A model generated the notes under the pieces. That model saw nothing but the letters and a program-made list of their open reading frames with translations. It did not search any database and had not been told where the DNA came from. DNA of 64,000 nt from Limnoperna fortunei (Eukaryota; Mollusca; Bivalvia; Mytilida; Modiolidae), in NCBI GenBank assembly GCA_944474755.1, contig OX104113.1, positions 17,795,563-17,859,562 on the forward strand, given 5' to 3'. Both the position numbers and the translations under genes were made by a program. Below are positions 22,901-37,900 of the stretch, in pieces; the first letter of the stretch is position 1, and every line of letters starts with the position of its first letter.

Positions 22901-25900
22901 GTCCCTTGAGCAGGACACAGCTTACTGTTGACATGGCACTGTAGATGAGGTACTCTGGTGTCACTAAGGCTACTAAGTATATTAATCTTCATGTCTAAGC
23001 CTATAGACGTAAAACTGGACTTCCTCACTTTCATTATTTTCATTATCTGTATTGAATCTGAAAACGATTAAATAGAACAAAATTTTTTTTTTAAGGCAAT
23101 GACTCCTATAAGATGCCATCAGACAATTTCTGAAAAATTAAATAATTTATAGGCTTTGTCCTTTAGGTTAATTCAGTAATTTACAGTTTTAATCTAGCTG
23201 TAATAGCCCTAAATTTATAATGCAAAAAATGACTTTTTTGCCAAAATTTGTCTTTAAAAGGCAATCTGACATTTTTGGACTAAGTAATGATTTAAAGTAC
23301 ACTCTAGCTGTTATAGTTTTTAGGTGACTTTTCAAGAAGTCATTATACCTTCAGACTTATAGGAACTTCTGAAGAGCTTAATGTGCTGATCAATTTGAGG
23401 TAAATGTTTTTCACTATAGCTAATATAATTTTTGAGATGTGGACCAAAAAGGTGGTCTATTTTTAATAACAGTGGCCATCTTTGTCCATCAACACCCTGG
23501 TTAAAAATTTGAAACTAGGTACAACAAGTGTGGACACAGAAAAACGTCTCGCCTGCATTCCGCATCAGTAACGAAAATAAATTTCGTCATAAGCATTACG
23601 TAAATAGCATTAAATATCAGCAGCGGCCTGTATACAAAATATTGTCACCATACCCTGCATAGTTACAGGGGAACAGCCGTAACCCAAAAATTTTAACGTA
23701 GTCACTGGACCGTGAAATTGAGGTCAAGGTCAGGTGGAACCTACCAGACAGTCATGTACTATTCATCAGCAACCTATACACCAAATATTGTCATCCTACC
23801 ATGCGTAGTTACAGAGGAACTGTCGTAACCCCAAATCTTTAACGTAGTCGCTGGACCGTGAAATTGAGGTCAAGGTCAGGTGACACCTACCAGACAGTCA
23901 TGTACTAGTCATCAGCAACCTATACACCAAAATATTGTCATCCTACCATGTGTAGTTACAGAGGAACTGTCGTAACCCAAAAACTTTAACGTAGTCGCTG
24001 GACCGTGAAATTGAGGTCAAGGTCAGGTGACACCTACCAGACAGTCATGTACTAGTCATCAGCAACCTATACACCAAATATTGTCATCCTACCATGCGTA
24101 GTTACAGAGGAACTGTCGTAACCCAAAAACTTTAACGTAGTCGCTGGACCGTGAGATTGAGGTCAAGGTCAGGTGACACCTACCAGACAGTCATGTACTA
24201 GTCATCAGCAACCTATACACCAAATATTGTCATCCTACCATGTGTAGTTACAGAGGAACTGTCGTAACCCAAAAACTTTAACGTAGTCGCTGGACCGTGA
24301 AATTGAGGTCAAGGTCAGGTGACACCTACCAGACAGTCATGTACTAGTCATCAGCAACCTATACACCAAATATTGTCATCCTACCATGCGTAGTTACAGA
24401 GGAACTGTCGTAACCCAAAAACTTTAACGTAGTCGCTGGACCGTGAAATTGAGGTCAAGGTCAGGTGACAGGTGACTGACTGGCAAGTACTCATCATAAG
24501 CTACCTCTGAACCAAATTTGATGGACCTAGGGCTTGGGCTTACAAAGATATGAAGCAAGATGTCAAGTGTTTACGCCGCCGCCGCCGCCGCCGCCGGATT
24601 CCCATACATATGTCTCGCCTCCAGCGACTTTCGTCGCAGGCGAGACAAAAACAACAAGTGTGGACTGTGAGCACGCTCACAAAGCGATACCCCAGCTTTG
24701 CTTTCAAGTCCAATTATCTCCCCTTAATGATATCCAAGGTCAATTAAAATCCTTCATGGATATCTACATAAAATGTACTTACTTTAAGCTAAGTTTCATT
24801 AAATTTCATCAAGCGGTTCAGGAGGAGTTGTGCTTACAAGGGATGTGGACAGATGGACAGACAGACAGGGTGATTCCTATTTACCCCCAAACAAGTTTGC
24901 GGGTTGTATAAAGATTGTGGCCAAGTTGAAAAAAATTGGCTAACTGGTTTCAGAGATGATTTTTGACAAAGTTTACGATGAATTGTGAATGACCAATGAA
25001 TGCCAAGTGATGGCATAAGTTATAATGCAAAACATATTTCTTCATTAATTTTTCCTGTTCCAACTATAAACTAGGATAAATTTTAATAATCAAAGTGCAG
25101 ACTGCACCGAAGGAAAGGTTGCTTGGCAATTATGAAATGAGATTCCTGCCTCATATTGACGGGCAATAAAACAAACCAATGTAAAATAAATCAGGTATAT
25201 TTAGAAACATATTAGATATAAATTTAAAAGACTAGAAAAAAACTTTGCAATCCTCATAATACTGATAGCCCCAGCTACCCTATGTCTTGAATGGCAATGC
25301 CCAGGGCTCCAAAAATTGTTTTGCTCAAACTGTAAATAATCAGGTGCACAATTCCACCATATGACAAAGGATTCTGCAAAAGTTTCATCAAATCCCACTC
25401 AGTGGTGCAAGTAGTTGTAGATAAGAGATAGGTATTCCCTACATCAAAGAATGGCAAGTCAATGTTTGCTATGGAAAATCCTAAATATCATTCCAATCAA
25501 AATATAAAATATCAGGTGTACAATAGCACTATGTGACAAAGAGTCCATCAAAATCCATTCAGTGAAACAATACAATTGAAGATGCTTTTGTCATAAATTT
25601 TATAAATACAGTAAAACTTCGAACTCCGATGGCTCGAACACCACCGATTTCTCCAACTGTTTTTAAAGTCCCGACATTTATTTCTATATATGTTAGTACA
25701 AAAAACCCTGGTTTTTCGAACATCGATTTCTCGAAAACTCGAACTCATTTATAGGTCCATTTGATAGTAAACTCATGTAAGTCACCATCAATAACTCGAA
25801 CTAAAATTATAAGCGTCAGTGCGAAGCAATTAACTTCAGTTACAAAGGACGTTGATAACAGAAGCCATAACAATTAATACAGGTATGTCAATTAAAAAAT

Positions 25901-28900
25901 AATAGATAATAATTATGTCATGACTGGTGATTAGTTTGAAAAGGCAAATAGACATTAATTGTTTCTTTAATTGAAAATATGAAATTTACCAAGCGGATTA
26001 TCAAATCAACGAAAATATTCCAATTAAAAATCATTTACGACTTTTGTTGACAACTGTGGTTAAATTGATATTTTAAAAAACCAAATATTAAAGCTAAAAT
26101 AATTTCTGAAAAATGTGATGGCAATAAATATTGTTGAAATTATTTACTTAATTTAACTGTGATGGATATACCGATGGATGTACAGGGTTTTTGCGCAGTA
26201 GCGGAAGTAAATAGTAAGCGATGTAGCAATTTCAAATTTCACAAACTATTACACCTAAAATTACTTTATTCGTGTCAAAATTCGTGAAATAAACATCTAC
26301 ATACATTCAAAACAAATTTTAGTTCCCAAAAACAACCATACCGTGTGTAGGAAAATTAACGAGCAACTTATAAACAAAAATCAGTCATGGTACGGAACAG
26401 ATATATTTTCAGAAGTTGTTCAACTTCGGTGGCTCGAACAACCGATAACTCGAACTATTTTTGGCGACCCCAGCGAGTTCAAGTTATCGAAGTTCTACTG
26501 TATATTAATAAATAAGACAAAATTGCTGCTGCCAATTTCAGACATAAAAATCGCACCTGTTATATGGTTGGAATATAACTTGCATCAAATACATGTACAT
26601 ACATATAAATGTCACCTATAAATGTAAGTGATGGCATAAGCTTCTAAAATATTCAAAACTAAAATAATTTATTTCTGTAATACTCTAGGGCTTCAGTTGC
26701 CGGGTGATAAATGTAGTATTCATCTACTATTGATCGATTGCCTGTCATCACTTGTTTGAATCTTACAGTGGCCAGGGTGTACTCAACTTCAATCTTGATT
26801 GACAATTATTAAAAGACTCCTACAATCTGCTTTCTCCTTCAATAAAAACAGGACGCCCAAATATAGTTGAAAAATTGCTGAAAGTGGTATTAAACAATTA
26901 CAACACAGGGATCTGTGCAAGACAATTTACATGTGCTTTCGAATGATACTGGGTCGATTTTGTTATATCGGTTCAAACACACTATAACAAGATCGACCCA
27001 GTATTATTCAAAAGCGCATGTAAATCACTTTTTATAAATCCCCCGGATTAAAACAAACAAAAACGACTGTACAAGGTTTTCAAATGGACAATAATCGCTT
27101 GCTCCAAGTTAACCCCATTCTAATTTTGGTCAAAATTAACCTTGGAAAATCGCTCTATCAAATTAAAAAACAGCATTTCAAAATGCTGAACAAATGTAGA
27201 AAAATAATTGCTGATTTCAATTTGCACCTTTTTGGATCTACATAAGGAACATAAGATCGACCATACGCGCTAAGAGGTTTTATTTGTCAATCAAAAAACT
27301 TCTGCTAAAACACACTGACTTGATCACATCTTCCTTTGTTTTAAGGAACACACAAAATGAAGAAAAATATATTGTTCTGACTTTCATTTAATTAGATACT
27401 TAAAGCATAAAAATGCAACATCATCTGAAACGACGGCAATTTTGTGAGGTAAACATACATGGAAAATTGGTATGTTTTTTGGCTTGTTACGATGGGTGGT
27501 GACCAATTTCGACTTGTGTAACGAGAAATATTAATGGTTCAGCATGAATTACCAATTATAAAAATTAGTCAAAAGGAGCGGAAACAAATTGTGTCAGCTT
27601 TTACTACGGTATGGAATAATGTAGCGACATAGTGAGTGCAATTGATCACCGATGTCGAATAATCCACTTACTATTCTTGTGTCACAAAGACCAAAATATC
27701 TTTTTCAATACATTTTTATTAGTTAGAAATTGTTATAATTTTAAATATACTTGTATTTTATTTACAAAACTTCTACATGCCATTCTCCCAACCTTAAAAA
27801 ATTTTATAGATGGCACCACTCTGCAAATCTGTACATGGACAAAGCACCCACTTTTGTGTTGATTTTCATTTAATTAAATATGTAAAAAATAGAATGCAAA
27901 ACCATATGAAACGACGACCACACGATGGCACACAATAATCATTTAGTCACTTCAATCATAATAACGTCGTCAAATATTATTAGACTGGTGCCACTGTCAG
28001 TACTACATTTGTCGGTTCAGTGAACAGCTATCGCGAGGACTGCCAAATATCGCGCTGATTTCCAAAACCAAAATGTGTAACGAGTCTGTCTCTTGCGGAT
28101 GAACATGGAATATTAGTTTAAATCGTAATAGTAGTTATCAATTATACAGTAAATGAGACATAATATGAAAGGACATGTATAGTAAAGTTGTTCAAGATAA
28201 ATGTGGTGCACCGATTCATGTAATTGATAGATTCCTCCAATGTGACCTATATTTTACGAGCGTATGGTTTTATTACATGCCGGTCGCAGTAGTTTCTATG
28301 TATGTTTCTACGCAACCTTCCCAAAAAACATAAACTGTTATGTAATTATAGACCTCAGTATGAAAAAAGGAACAACTATTTCAAACAGAAAAGGTATGAA
28401 AAAGAATTCATTTGTTCACGATAAGAGTAAGTTCTAGATACAATAATTGGCAAGCAGTAAAAAGAAGATATATAAATTAATACATATATACTCAAACCTC
28501 ACACCTTTTAAAAGTTTGCAAAAATAAGTATGTGAAAAATACACATAAAAGCATCCGATATAATACTGCTTACTTTCAGCTGGTCCACCTGATACATAAA
28601 CAGGCAGGTTTTGATTGATGACAAATGGTTTACTGTCTTGTTGCACAATACTCTGGGGCTGTGGCCAAAGCAAACTTAACTTCTCTTCCGTAACCACAGG
28701 ATGTGGGGGTTGTATCACATCATCAAATGATACTGTTTTCTAAAATATAATTAGAACTGTTCATTATCTGGGATTAACATGTTCCATTATAATGGTTAGA
28801 GTTAACAAGTTTATTCTTAACTGTGTTATCATAATTGTTTAGAATAGATTTCATATATGTAAGTAATTTATGTATTTGTGTATAGTTATAACTTTCATAG

Positions 28901-31900
28901 CACATTTTGACAAGATTTACCATGAAAGATGGTGTCTTCAGTTCAGGTGATCCTGGTTCAGATCCATTAGCTGATGTTCCATTCATATGAGGGACAAATG
29001 TCCCGATATCTGACTTCAATGACAGTTTTCCTAAATCTGGAATATAAAATTACACTTTACATAATGTTCCAATGCACAAAGACTGACTTTTGAGGAATGC
29101 TTGTAATCCCTCCCATGGAAGACAAATGACTCTGAGCTTTCTTGATATATTTGTAAGCTAGTTTTATTCAAGCTGTTACATCTTTTAAGTTACAGGGAAG
29201 AAACTAAAAAAAATGTTCTCAAAAATTATCATTTAAGGACAATATAACCCTTACAAGAACTCATCAGACATTTTTTGAAATGATTTTTCATTTAGGTTAT
29301 TTTGGTAATTTACCACTTTACTACAGCTGATTTTCAATTTTATTACACTGAACTGATAATTTTGTCCGAAATCGTCTTTAGAGCAATAATTCTAACAAAA
29401 AGTAATCTGACAGTTTTGGAAGAAGTGAGTCATTTGTAGCCCTTGACTTTCTTTTTAAATTTACAGTTTCACTCGAGCTGCAATAGCACTTCAGTTATGA
29501 GCAAAAACTACAAAATTCATAAATAATTGTTATTAATAAAATGCAATAACTAAAAGGAATTAACAGTTATTATTCAATGTATTAAAGAGTGAAGATGAAT
29601 CTTTCAAGGAACTTCGGTAATGGTGAGATAATAAATAGATTTGTTAACATCTAATTTTATGTCTTCAATATAAAAGCTTTAAACATGATTTCAATTTAGT
29701 ATGGCTGCAGTACAAAAAACGTGAATTCCTTATTTTGGATCCCCTTAACTGGTTTAGTTGTTTGTTCAAAGCCAGTAGTTTATGCTCTGGTCTTTGTAAT
29801 TTTGTTTTTGTAATGGTTGCTCTGTGTCAGTTGATTAATTGAATTGTTTGGTCTGATCTATCTCCTCTTTATATAATTTATTAAAACTTATTTGTAAATT
29901 TAAACTGACATTTTAAAAAAAACCCAAAGTAATCTTAATTCTCAAGTAATGGTAAAAAACTCTAATAATAAATGTACCAAATTCTTCCTCAATGTTAATT
30001 AATGGTGGAGGATTTTCCAATGCATGAAGTATCTCTGTCTTAGAACCAGCCAGTTCTTTGCATGTTTTCCCTTTTTCTTTCCTGTTGACCAATAATATGA
30101 CATACAGTAAAACACATGTACAATCTGCATTCTGTAGTTGATGAATAGAGTAGCAGTTTTATCTATAAGGTCATTTATAACATTTAAGCGACTTTTGATG
30201 ACCAGCTTATCTAGAGCAACTGCATAAATTAATAAGTAGAATAAAAAAGTTGACTTAATAGGAGACGGCAAAATATGACAATTTGATATGTTGTTCTTCA
30301 AATAGAAGGAAACATATTTGACTTTTAATGTTTTATTATATTTTCAATGGTTACGTTTCTAGAGTGGATTAAAGGTGGTAAACATTTTGTAAATGGGCCT
30401 CCATATTGACAATAATTACAACCTGTGACTATAAAGGTACAGTAGGATTGGTCTTTCCATTAAAAAATGATAAATAATCCAGTTTAAAAGATGTTTTTCT
30501 GTGTTTGCTCTTAGAAGACTATAAAGATTGTGGTGATATCTTATGACTACCTAACCCACCTTTTCCCCTTTTTTCTGGGTACTCCAGCTTCCTCTACCAA
30601 TATAACTGGATGCTATGATATAGCTGAAAAATTGCTTAGTGGCTTTAACCATTATTAAAAAAAAACCAAATTTTGTTATAAAAATCGATCAAAGAGAGAA
30701 ATGGCCAGATTTTGTTAAACAGGAAATAGGTGAGCGACAGACCTGAAATCGAATCCTACTTTATGTGAGGCCATGCTGATGCAACATACCAAATTTCAAG
30801 AGAATGTGATTAGTAGTTGCTGAGGAAACTGTAATGAAAATTTTCCTAGTTTGACCCTTGAAACAGTATAAGTTTGCTCGGAAAACAGGAAGTAGATAAC
30901 TGACTAACCTGGAAAGAGGAGGCACGGTACAACTCATCATGCAAAAACTGTCCAGCAAATTTGAAATCAATCCGAGAAGCAGAGAAAACTGTTACGAAAA
31001 TTTTTTCCCTGCCAGCCCGCCCAACATTCACCATCATATAACCCCGATTTTCACTCTGTGAAATCTGGCCAAATATACTTCCCCTCTAGAACCTCAAATT
31101 CCAATTTGTAAATCTTAACATCACATGATGATGCTAAGAAAAACATTGCACATGGCTACATGGGATGTGCATACGACAAATCAAATTAAGTTTAAAATAA
31201 TTAATAATGAGAACTGATGAAATCTTTGTCATGTCTGGGTTTTGGTTCTATATATAAATGGGGAAGAAGTCATGTGTATCAAAAGCAGAACTAAAAATAA
31301 CCCAGCTATCGAAAAAAACCTAAAGGTTGCGTTGAGAAATTAAAATTTGTGGTGCTTGTACAGTATTTACGCATATAAAAAGTAATTTTTATTACAAGTA
31401 ATCAAAATAATACAACATGTTCTAAACATGGAGTGAAGGTAATATTTTAAACAAAGTATATAAATATATTCCATTTTGCTATTATGTGTTGAATAGTCAG
31501 ATTCAGAAATATTTTATTTTGAAAGTTCTCTTCTATAACTGGCATAATCTGATAAAATAATGCAGGGTGAAAGTACAGTAGTCCCCCTCTTATACGATCC
31601 CTTCGCCAGCGACCACTCGCTTTATCCGGCCAAAACCCTGATGCATTAAGTGTTTCTAACGTAAAATTACCTGTCGCGAACGACCACCCCTCAAACGCGA
31701 CCAGCGACCACGTTTTTTTGACACAACAACGTAAATTTCCCTCACGAACGACCATTTTCATTGACCGGATGTTTATTTTGGAAGTCTCGAATAGAACGAG
31801 ATTTGGTTTTATTATCGTAAACCAGTTCGGAAACAGTTCAACAACCGGTAAACAAAATGTCGAAATCGTGCAAAAGAAAGGTTTTTAAGCTGGATTAAAG

Positions 31901-34900
31901 GGGAAAACAAGTAATTAGTGTAGCTCAGTTTGATTTCGGCATTACGGACATCGGGTTTATTACAAGAAGACTGAAATATTCAACAAGGAGATAATAATAC
32001 AATGTACCAAGACAATCATAAATCAAAATTTACTACAAACGATGTCAAAAACTTGGGAAACTGGAACAGAGAAAAACCTGGATTTTTCCAAATTAGACGG
32101 AACCTTAATAAACTACGAAGTGGAACCTGGGCAGACAATAAAAGTGATAAAAACAAAGATAATGCAGATGAAACAGGAACAGAAAACATTCACTTTTAAG
32201 ACGACTTGGAATTGTTATATTATCATTACACATTTTGAACAGATAAAAACTGCATGAATTCTTTTTATTTTTATTTATACTGAATAATAAAATACAAATA
32301 TTTATTTTGTGTGATTCTTAATCACTTCACAGCTTTTGCTGCTAATCAACGGACCAAGCTCTATAGATAGACCTGTATAAATTGTATCCCCTCAAGAAAG
32401 ACCACCCCCATTATAAGACCACTTTCATGACTCAGATGGGGTGGTCTTATAAGAGGGGGACTACTGTAATAGTTTTCAATTTAATTCATATTTTGGCCTA
32501 TCATATTAATGGATATACATGGATAATATTTCAAAGAAAAATTGAAAATTACGATCATCTAATTGAAGATCTAATCAATAAGAACCATGTTACATTTAAA
32601 CTATACTCAAAGCAACATTGTACCAAATGATCTTCAAGGTTGTGTGTACATAGCCTACTAAAGTAGAAATCTTAAATTTGGTGAGAAACTTGTTACACAT
32701 GTCGGGTTTCTTGCTTGAATCAGGCATATAAAATGTAATCTTGAATGATCTGCGTTTAAAAGTTCAACCATCTGCTTTGGATACTTTTGGATTTTTAGTC
32801 ATTTGGCTGTCCAGTGATTTCTAGTACTGCCATCTGGCCATTAGATAGTTCACTAGATAGTGGACTTCCATTTGTGCACTGTTTACATGGTAAACTCACT
32901 TTAGAAACTTTAGTGTTGAAAATAAAACAAAACATTAAATGGCAAATGTGTTTCTTTTTATTTGAAGAACAACATATCAAATTTTCAATTCTTTGTGAAG
33001 TTTCCCATTAAATATGGAACTTATATTAGAATTAGCTATACTTGGCAATCATACCAATAAAACATTGTTTGTTCTTCATATGAATAACACATTTTTAGTA
33101 TGATGGTCCTAAGTGCAATGAAAAGATGTGAATTGCTTGATAGTTTGAATGGAAATTTATGCCACTTTCAGCAAATTTTTAGCTATTTTCTATTGGGATG
33201 TAAGCAAGAGTATCCAGTAAGTAATAATTGTCAATTAAGGTTGGAGACTAGCATACCTTGCCTCAAGTCAAGCTGACAACCCCAATATTGACATGTGGGT
33301 GATTAATGTAGGTGGCTAACTACCAATGCCACTGGTGGAATGATCCCCAAGACAAATAGCGCTGTAAAAATACTAACCCAGACTGCACAGTAAGTGATGA
33401 ATCTGCTCCATAGGCAAGTAACTCATTAACCACCTCAACATCACCTCTTTTTACAGCATCATGTAATGGTGTGTAACCTTTACTGTTCACAGCATTTACA
33501 TCTGCTCCTCTGGCTGCAATAATAATTTCATTACATTTTTTAACAAAATTAAAGAACAAATATAAAAACTACTTAGTTTCAGTACAAGTAATGTTTTTTT
33601 TAAGAAGCAGTCCAATTAAGAATTAAGAATTTTCAAAAATTTGTTATCATACTATAAAAGATGTTTTTTTTTAACTTTGTATGACATATAAATAAATTAA
33701 TACTTTTTTTCTTCTAATACTGGCTGCTCAGGTAAAACAGATATTTATTATCTTGCATATTTCAATTTAAACATATAATACATATATCTATCATGTATTC
33801 ATTAGAATTTACATCTAATATTATCTTGATGTAAATGATAAATCATTCTGAAATATTTGTCTACTTTGGTGTTTACAACTAAATATCCAAAATAAAAAAT
33901 AATTGGCTGTCACATAAGACGGGGGTCTTTATACAGAGGTCACGATGTTTGCATACCAGTCAACACAGTTATTTTTGTCAGTTTTTGAAAGAGTGAATTG
34001 TAGAACTGTATTGTTTGTTTTATTAAGTAAAAAGTAAGATATGACATTTATTTTATATTAAAATGAAAGTACAAAATACATGTAGACAACAATTATTAGC
34101 GTTTATATTTCCGATTGTATTAACCCATGTCAACTTTATTCCCCATTCATCTGTTATATTTTTCTTTGTACAGGTTTCACCGTTTTCCTTGTGTTTTAAC
34201 AATATTCTCTATGAGAAAGTGCAAGTCGTTTTTAAAATCAATACAGCGGTTCACATTGATTATTCCCCTTTTGTAAAACAATAAACACAACCTTTGGAGA
34301 AACATCAGCATTTTCAACCCAAATGGCAAAATCGAATACTGACATTGACGACTATTAAAATTTACAGGGCAATCTGAACTTCGCTTACAAGATGATAAAA
34401 ACAATTTTGATTGCTTCAAAATCTAAATTTAATGTTTCGAAGAAACTTAATTATGAATCTTCTTTTCGTCTGAGGGTTTATTGTTTAATGACTTTAACAG
34501 TTGTGATAGTAGTTTTTAGAAACGAACGAAAAAATTAGTCGTTAGTCACGTAAGACAGTGTCGTTATATAAAGGTAAAATGAATGGGAAAATGCTATGGA
34601 GGAATAAATACAGTCACATAGCAGAGGAAGTCGTTATAGGGAGGTGGTAGCTAAAACAGGTTTGACTGTAGTGAGAATTTGTATTATTATGACAAAGAGT
34701 TACCTCCTATCTATAATTTTGCTTCATTACCTCCCTTTACACAAAACTTAATAATTTGTCAAATGGGTTGTTACTATACAATGTTTAATGCCAAGTGCAC
34801 AAAAACTTTTGGATTATGCATTCTTTCATATTTTTTCTTGCAGCTAAAATGGTGTTGGTCACACAAAATGTTCATTTACTAGGACACTTGATTTGATTAT

Positions 34901-37900
34901 TTGATGGATTATAAAAACTTTATATTTTTTTATCTGTACTTATAACAGAAGCATTTAAGTACATATGAAAATGTAATGACTATGACCTTACCATGATTAA
35001 TTTTTTGCTACACTTTAAGATACAATAAAAAACAAATGAAAAAAGTAAAAGGCTTAAATAGTGTATGTGTTACTTTAAAAAACAAATATTTATAATTTTG
35101 AAGTTTTAAACAAATGATTTATACATTAAAATTTAACATAAAGTTTTTGTTTTATCAAACTAAATATAATAGAACAAGAAAACCAAAGTTTTTTTTTATA
35201 CATGTACTAATAAAAATGTAGAAAATTTAAACCTAATTATTTGTTAACGGTTTGGGAGATAAAATTGTTAAAGACTATTTTGTATCTATTTATACAAGCA
35301 ACAATCTAAGCATTAATCTAGCTCAATGCTTCAATGATCATCAAACTTACAACAAAGACACTGTAATATGTCCCTATTAGCAAATGATGCTGCCCAGTGA
35401 AGTGGTGTACTCTGACTTTCATCACTGTCATGGAGATTGACATCCACACCTGCTGCTAGTAACTGACACACTCTACCAACACTGTCAAATATCAATCAGT
35501 TTATTAAGTATTATAAATCAAAGAACACACTGCACAGCTGGAAAGGCTGTTTACAAGTATTGAATGTGGAACTATCTCCAGCAGACGACTGGCTTCTTCA
35601 TACAAGTCATTTTTTTTTCACTTGAACCTCAAGGCAATTGACATCAGTTGATCTTGATTGATATAAAGTAAAAAATTGAATTGTAAAATTAATTGAAGTA
35701 AAGGTTTATCATAACCATTAGAATAAAAAGACCATCAAAATGCCCAAGTTTGTATTTGTTCTAGAGGAAAGACAACTGTATTCCATGATTGTGTCTTCCA
35801 TGTTCTTTACATGTTTTACTTTGAGTTTACGAAACTTTCACCAATTTTTTCAGGTCTATTATTAAGTCCAGATTATGACCCATATACCCATATGTTAAAA
35901 AAAATCAATCTATGATTATCATCATTAAACATGAATTATTAAGCCAGCTAATTATGAATCATTGATCTTGAATTCATTTTCACAAGTCATAATCATCTTA
36001 AGGTTAGCTGACTAAAATCTTAGATTATATGTCATAATCCTAGATTATAGCGTGTCACAAGTTTTACAAGTAATCAATTATGGCCAGATAAGCATAAGAC
36101 ACAGAATACTATTTTTGAATATAATTCATGAACATTTATTTATTTAATTTTAATAAATGGTAGTTTTCATAAGGTCCTGTTAAAAATCCAAGGTCTGTAA
36201 CAAAGGTTGTCAATGGCCAAAGGCTTCAAGGACACAGTTACAGACCTTAGATCAATAGCCAGCATATTCAATGGTGACAGGTTTTCTTCTGGATTCCCGC
36301 TTCCTTCTGTAATAAAAACTGAACATGACGTAGCTACAAAATGGCCGAAAGAGGCATAAAACCTCTAACAGACATGTGTTGTCTGCTTTCCTTTTAGCAG
36401 ATTATATCTAGTACAATAATGTTAACACCCAGTATGATCATACTTGGAATGAGCTGTGGCTTGTAACAGTTCTTCATTGAAGACTTTAGTAATATTTGGT
36501 GTAGCAGCCAAATCTACTGCTGTCTGTCCATGAGTGTTGTGTATACCTGGATCACTACCAGAGGACAGTAACGTTCTTACTATGTCAATCTTTCCCAGCT
36601 ATAATCACAACAGCAAATGCATGTTTAGAATATTACCAACATTTTTATATTGTAACTTTATACATACAGATATGATATGTATAATGCCATTGAGTCATAT
36701 TAGAGTAAAACGCTTTCAGTAAGTTTTGGTGAATATTTCAATAGTAAAAGTCTTCTGGTTTTTTTTTACTGTTACAATGATTTTCATTTCTGTCTTAATC
36801 CTGTCAATTTGTTCTTACAGTCTATATTTTTTTTAGCAGAGACCAACGTCTTTCAAATTTTCTTAAATTTAGATGAGATATTAAAGTTATTACATTTTTT
36901 TTTTTTACTTTTATTGAGATCCGTGTAGAAATAATGATATTATAAAACTGTAGAAGTACCTTAGATGCTACATGTAGTAATGTTCCATCTTCACAATAAC
37001 AATCATTTAATACACTTCCTATTATATGGTGCTGATCATCATCTGGAAAATACATCAAATTTGTGTATAATGAACAAAAACCTAAACATCTGCAATTGTG
37101 CATTGCACTACTTTAACTCAATGACTCATCTCTTTCCTCCCATTTTTAGCAAATTTCCACACCACCAAACCAAATTCACAAATAATTTTTTTTTATAGGA
37201 AATTAAAAAGTCTTGTGCAGCAGATCTATATAAATGGAAGTAACCTCACAATGTTTGCCAGAAAACATTGATGCACAAGGACATTCAAAACAAAGTTATT
37301 AAATATTTGACAATGTACTAGTAATAAACATAATAATCAATCACACTTCCTGAATCTTAAACATGAACAAACATGATAACTCATGCCAAAAGGCAGTGAG
37401 ATTTATCTGATGTTAGGATATTATGTATACTAGAGGCTCTCAAGACTTGCCAAAAAGCCTTTTCAGTATACATCACTTTTTTGCAAATTTAGATTTTTAG
37501 TAAAGACAGTTTTTTAGAACTTGCTGTTTCTATGTATGTTGCATCTCCAATCAGCAGCTACATTTGTAAACTCAAAATTATCAGAGAACTCACTATCCCA
37601 ACTTCATTTCTGAGGGATATGTTGTTAATGTGAAGGACAGTTTTTGAGAAGAAGCTGTTTGTATGTTTATCCCATAAATTTCTATGTTAAGATAAGCATC
37701 AGCAATCTTGGATTTAGGATCTGCACTCTCAAGTTTAAAACTCTGTAGAGGACAATCTAAGATACATTTCTACTGTATCATAATTCTCTCGGCTACATGT
37801 AAGTGGTTTGTCGAGAAACAAATTATTATTAAATATTAGCTGATCAGAATGGATTACCAGCACTGGCAGCCATATTGAATTTCCAATCAGCACAAAAAAA

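Noticed and set aside
24534..24911. Proline-run protein
   Set aside because: The run comes from the CCG microsatellite in the 3' part of a repeat element.
32795..32980. Minus-strand frame with SLPCKQCTNGSPLSSELSNG as an extra exon between exons 5 and 6
   Set aside because: Exon 5 joins exon 6 exactly in phase without it. No acceptor/donor pair gives the required phase, and the only candidate acceptor lacks a pyrimidine tract.
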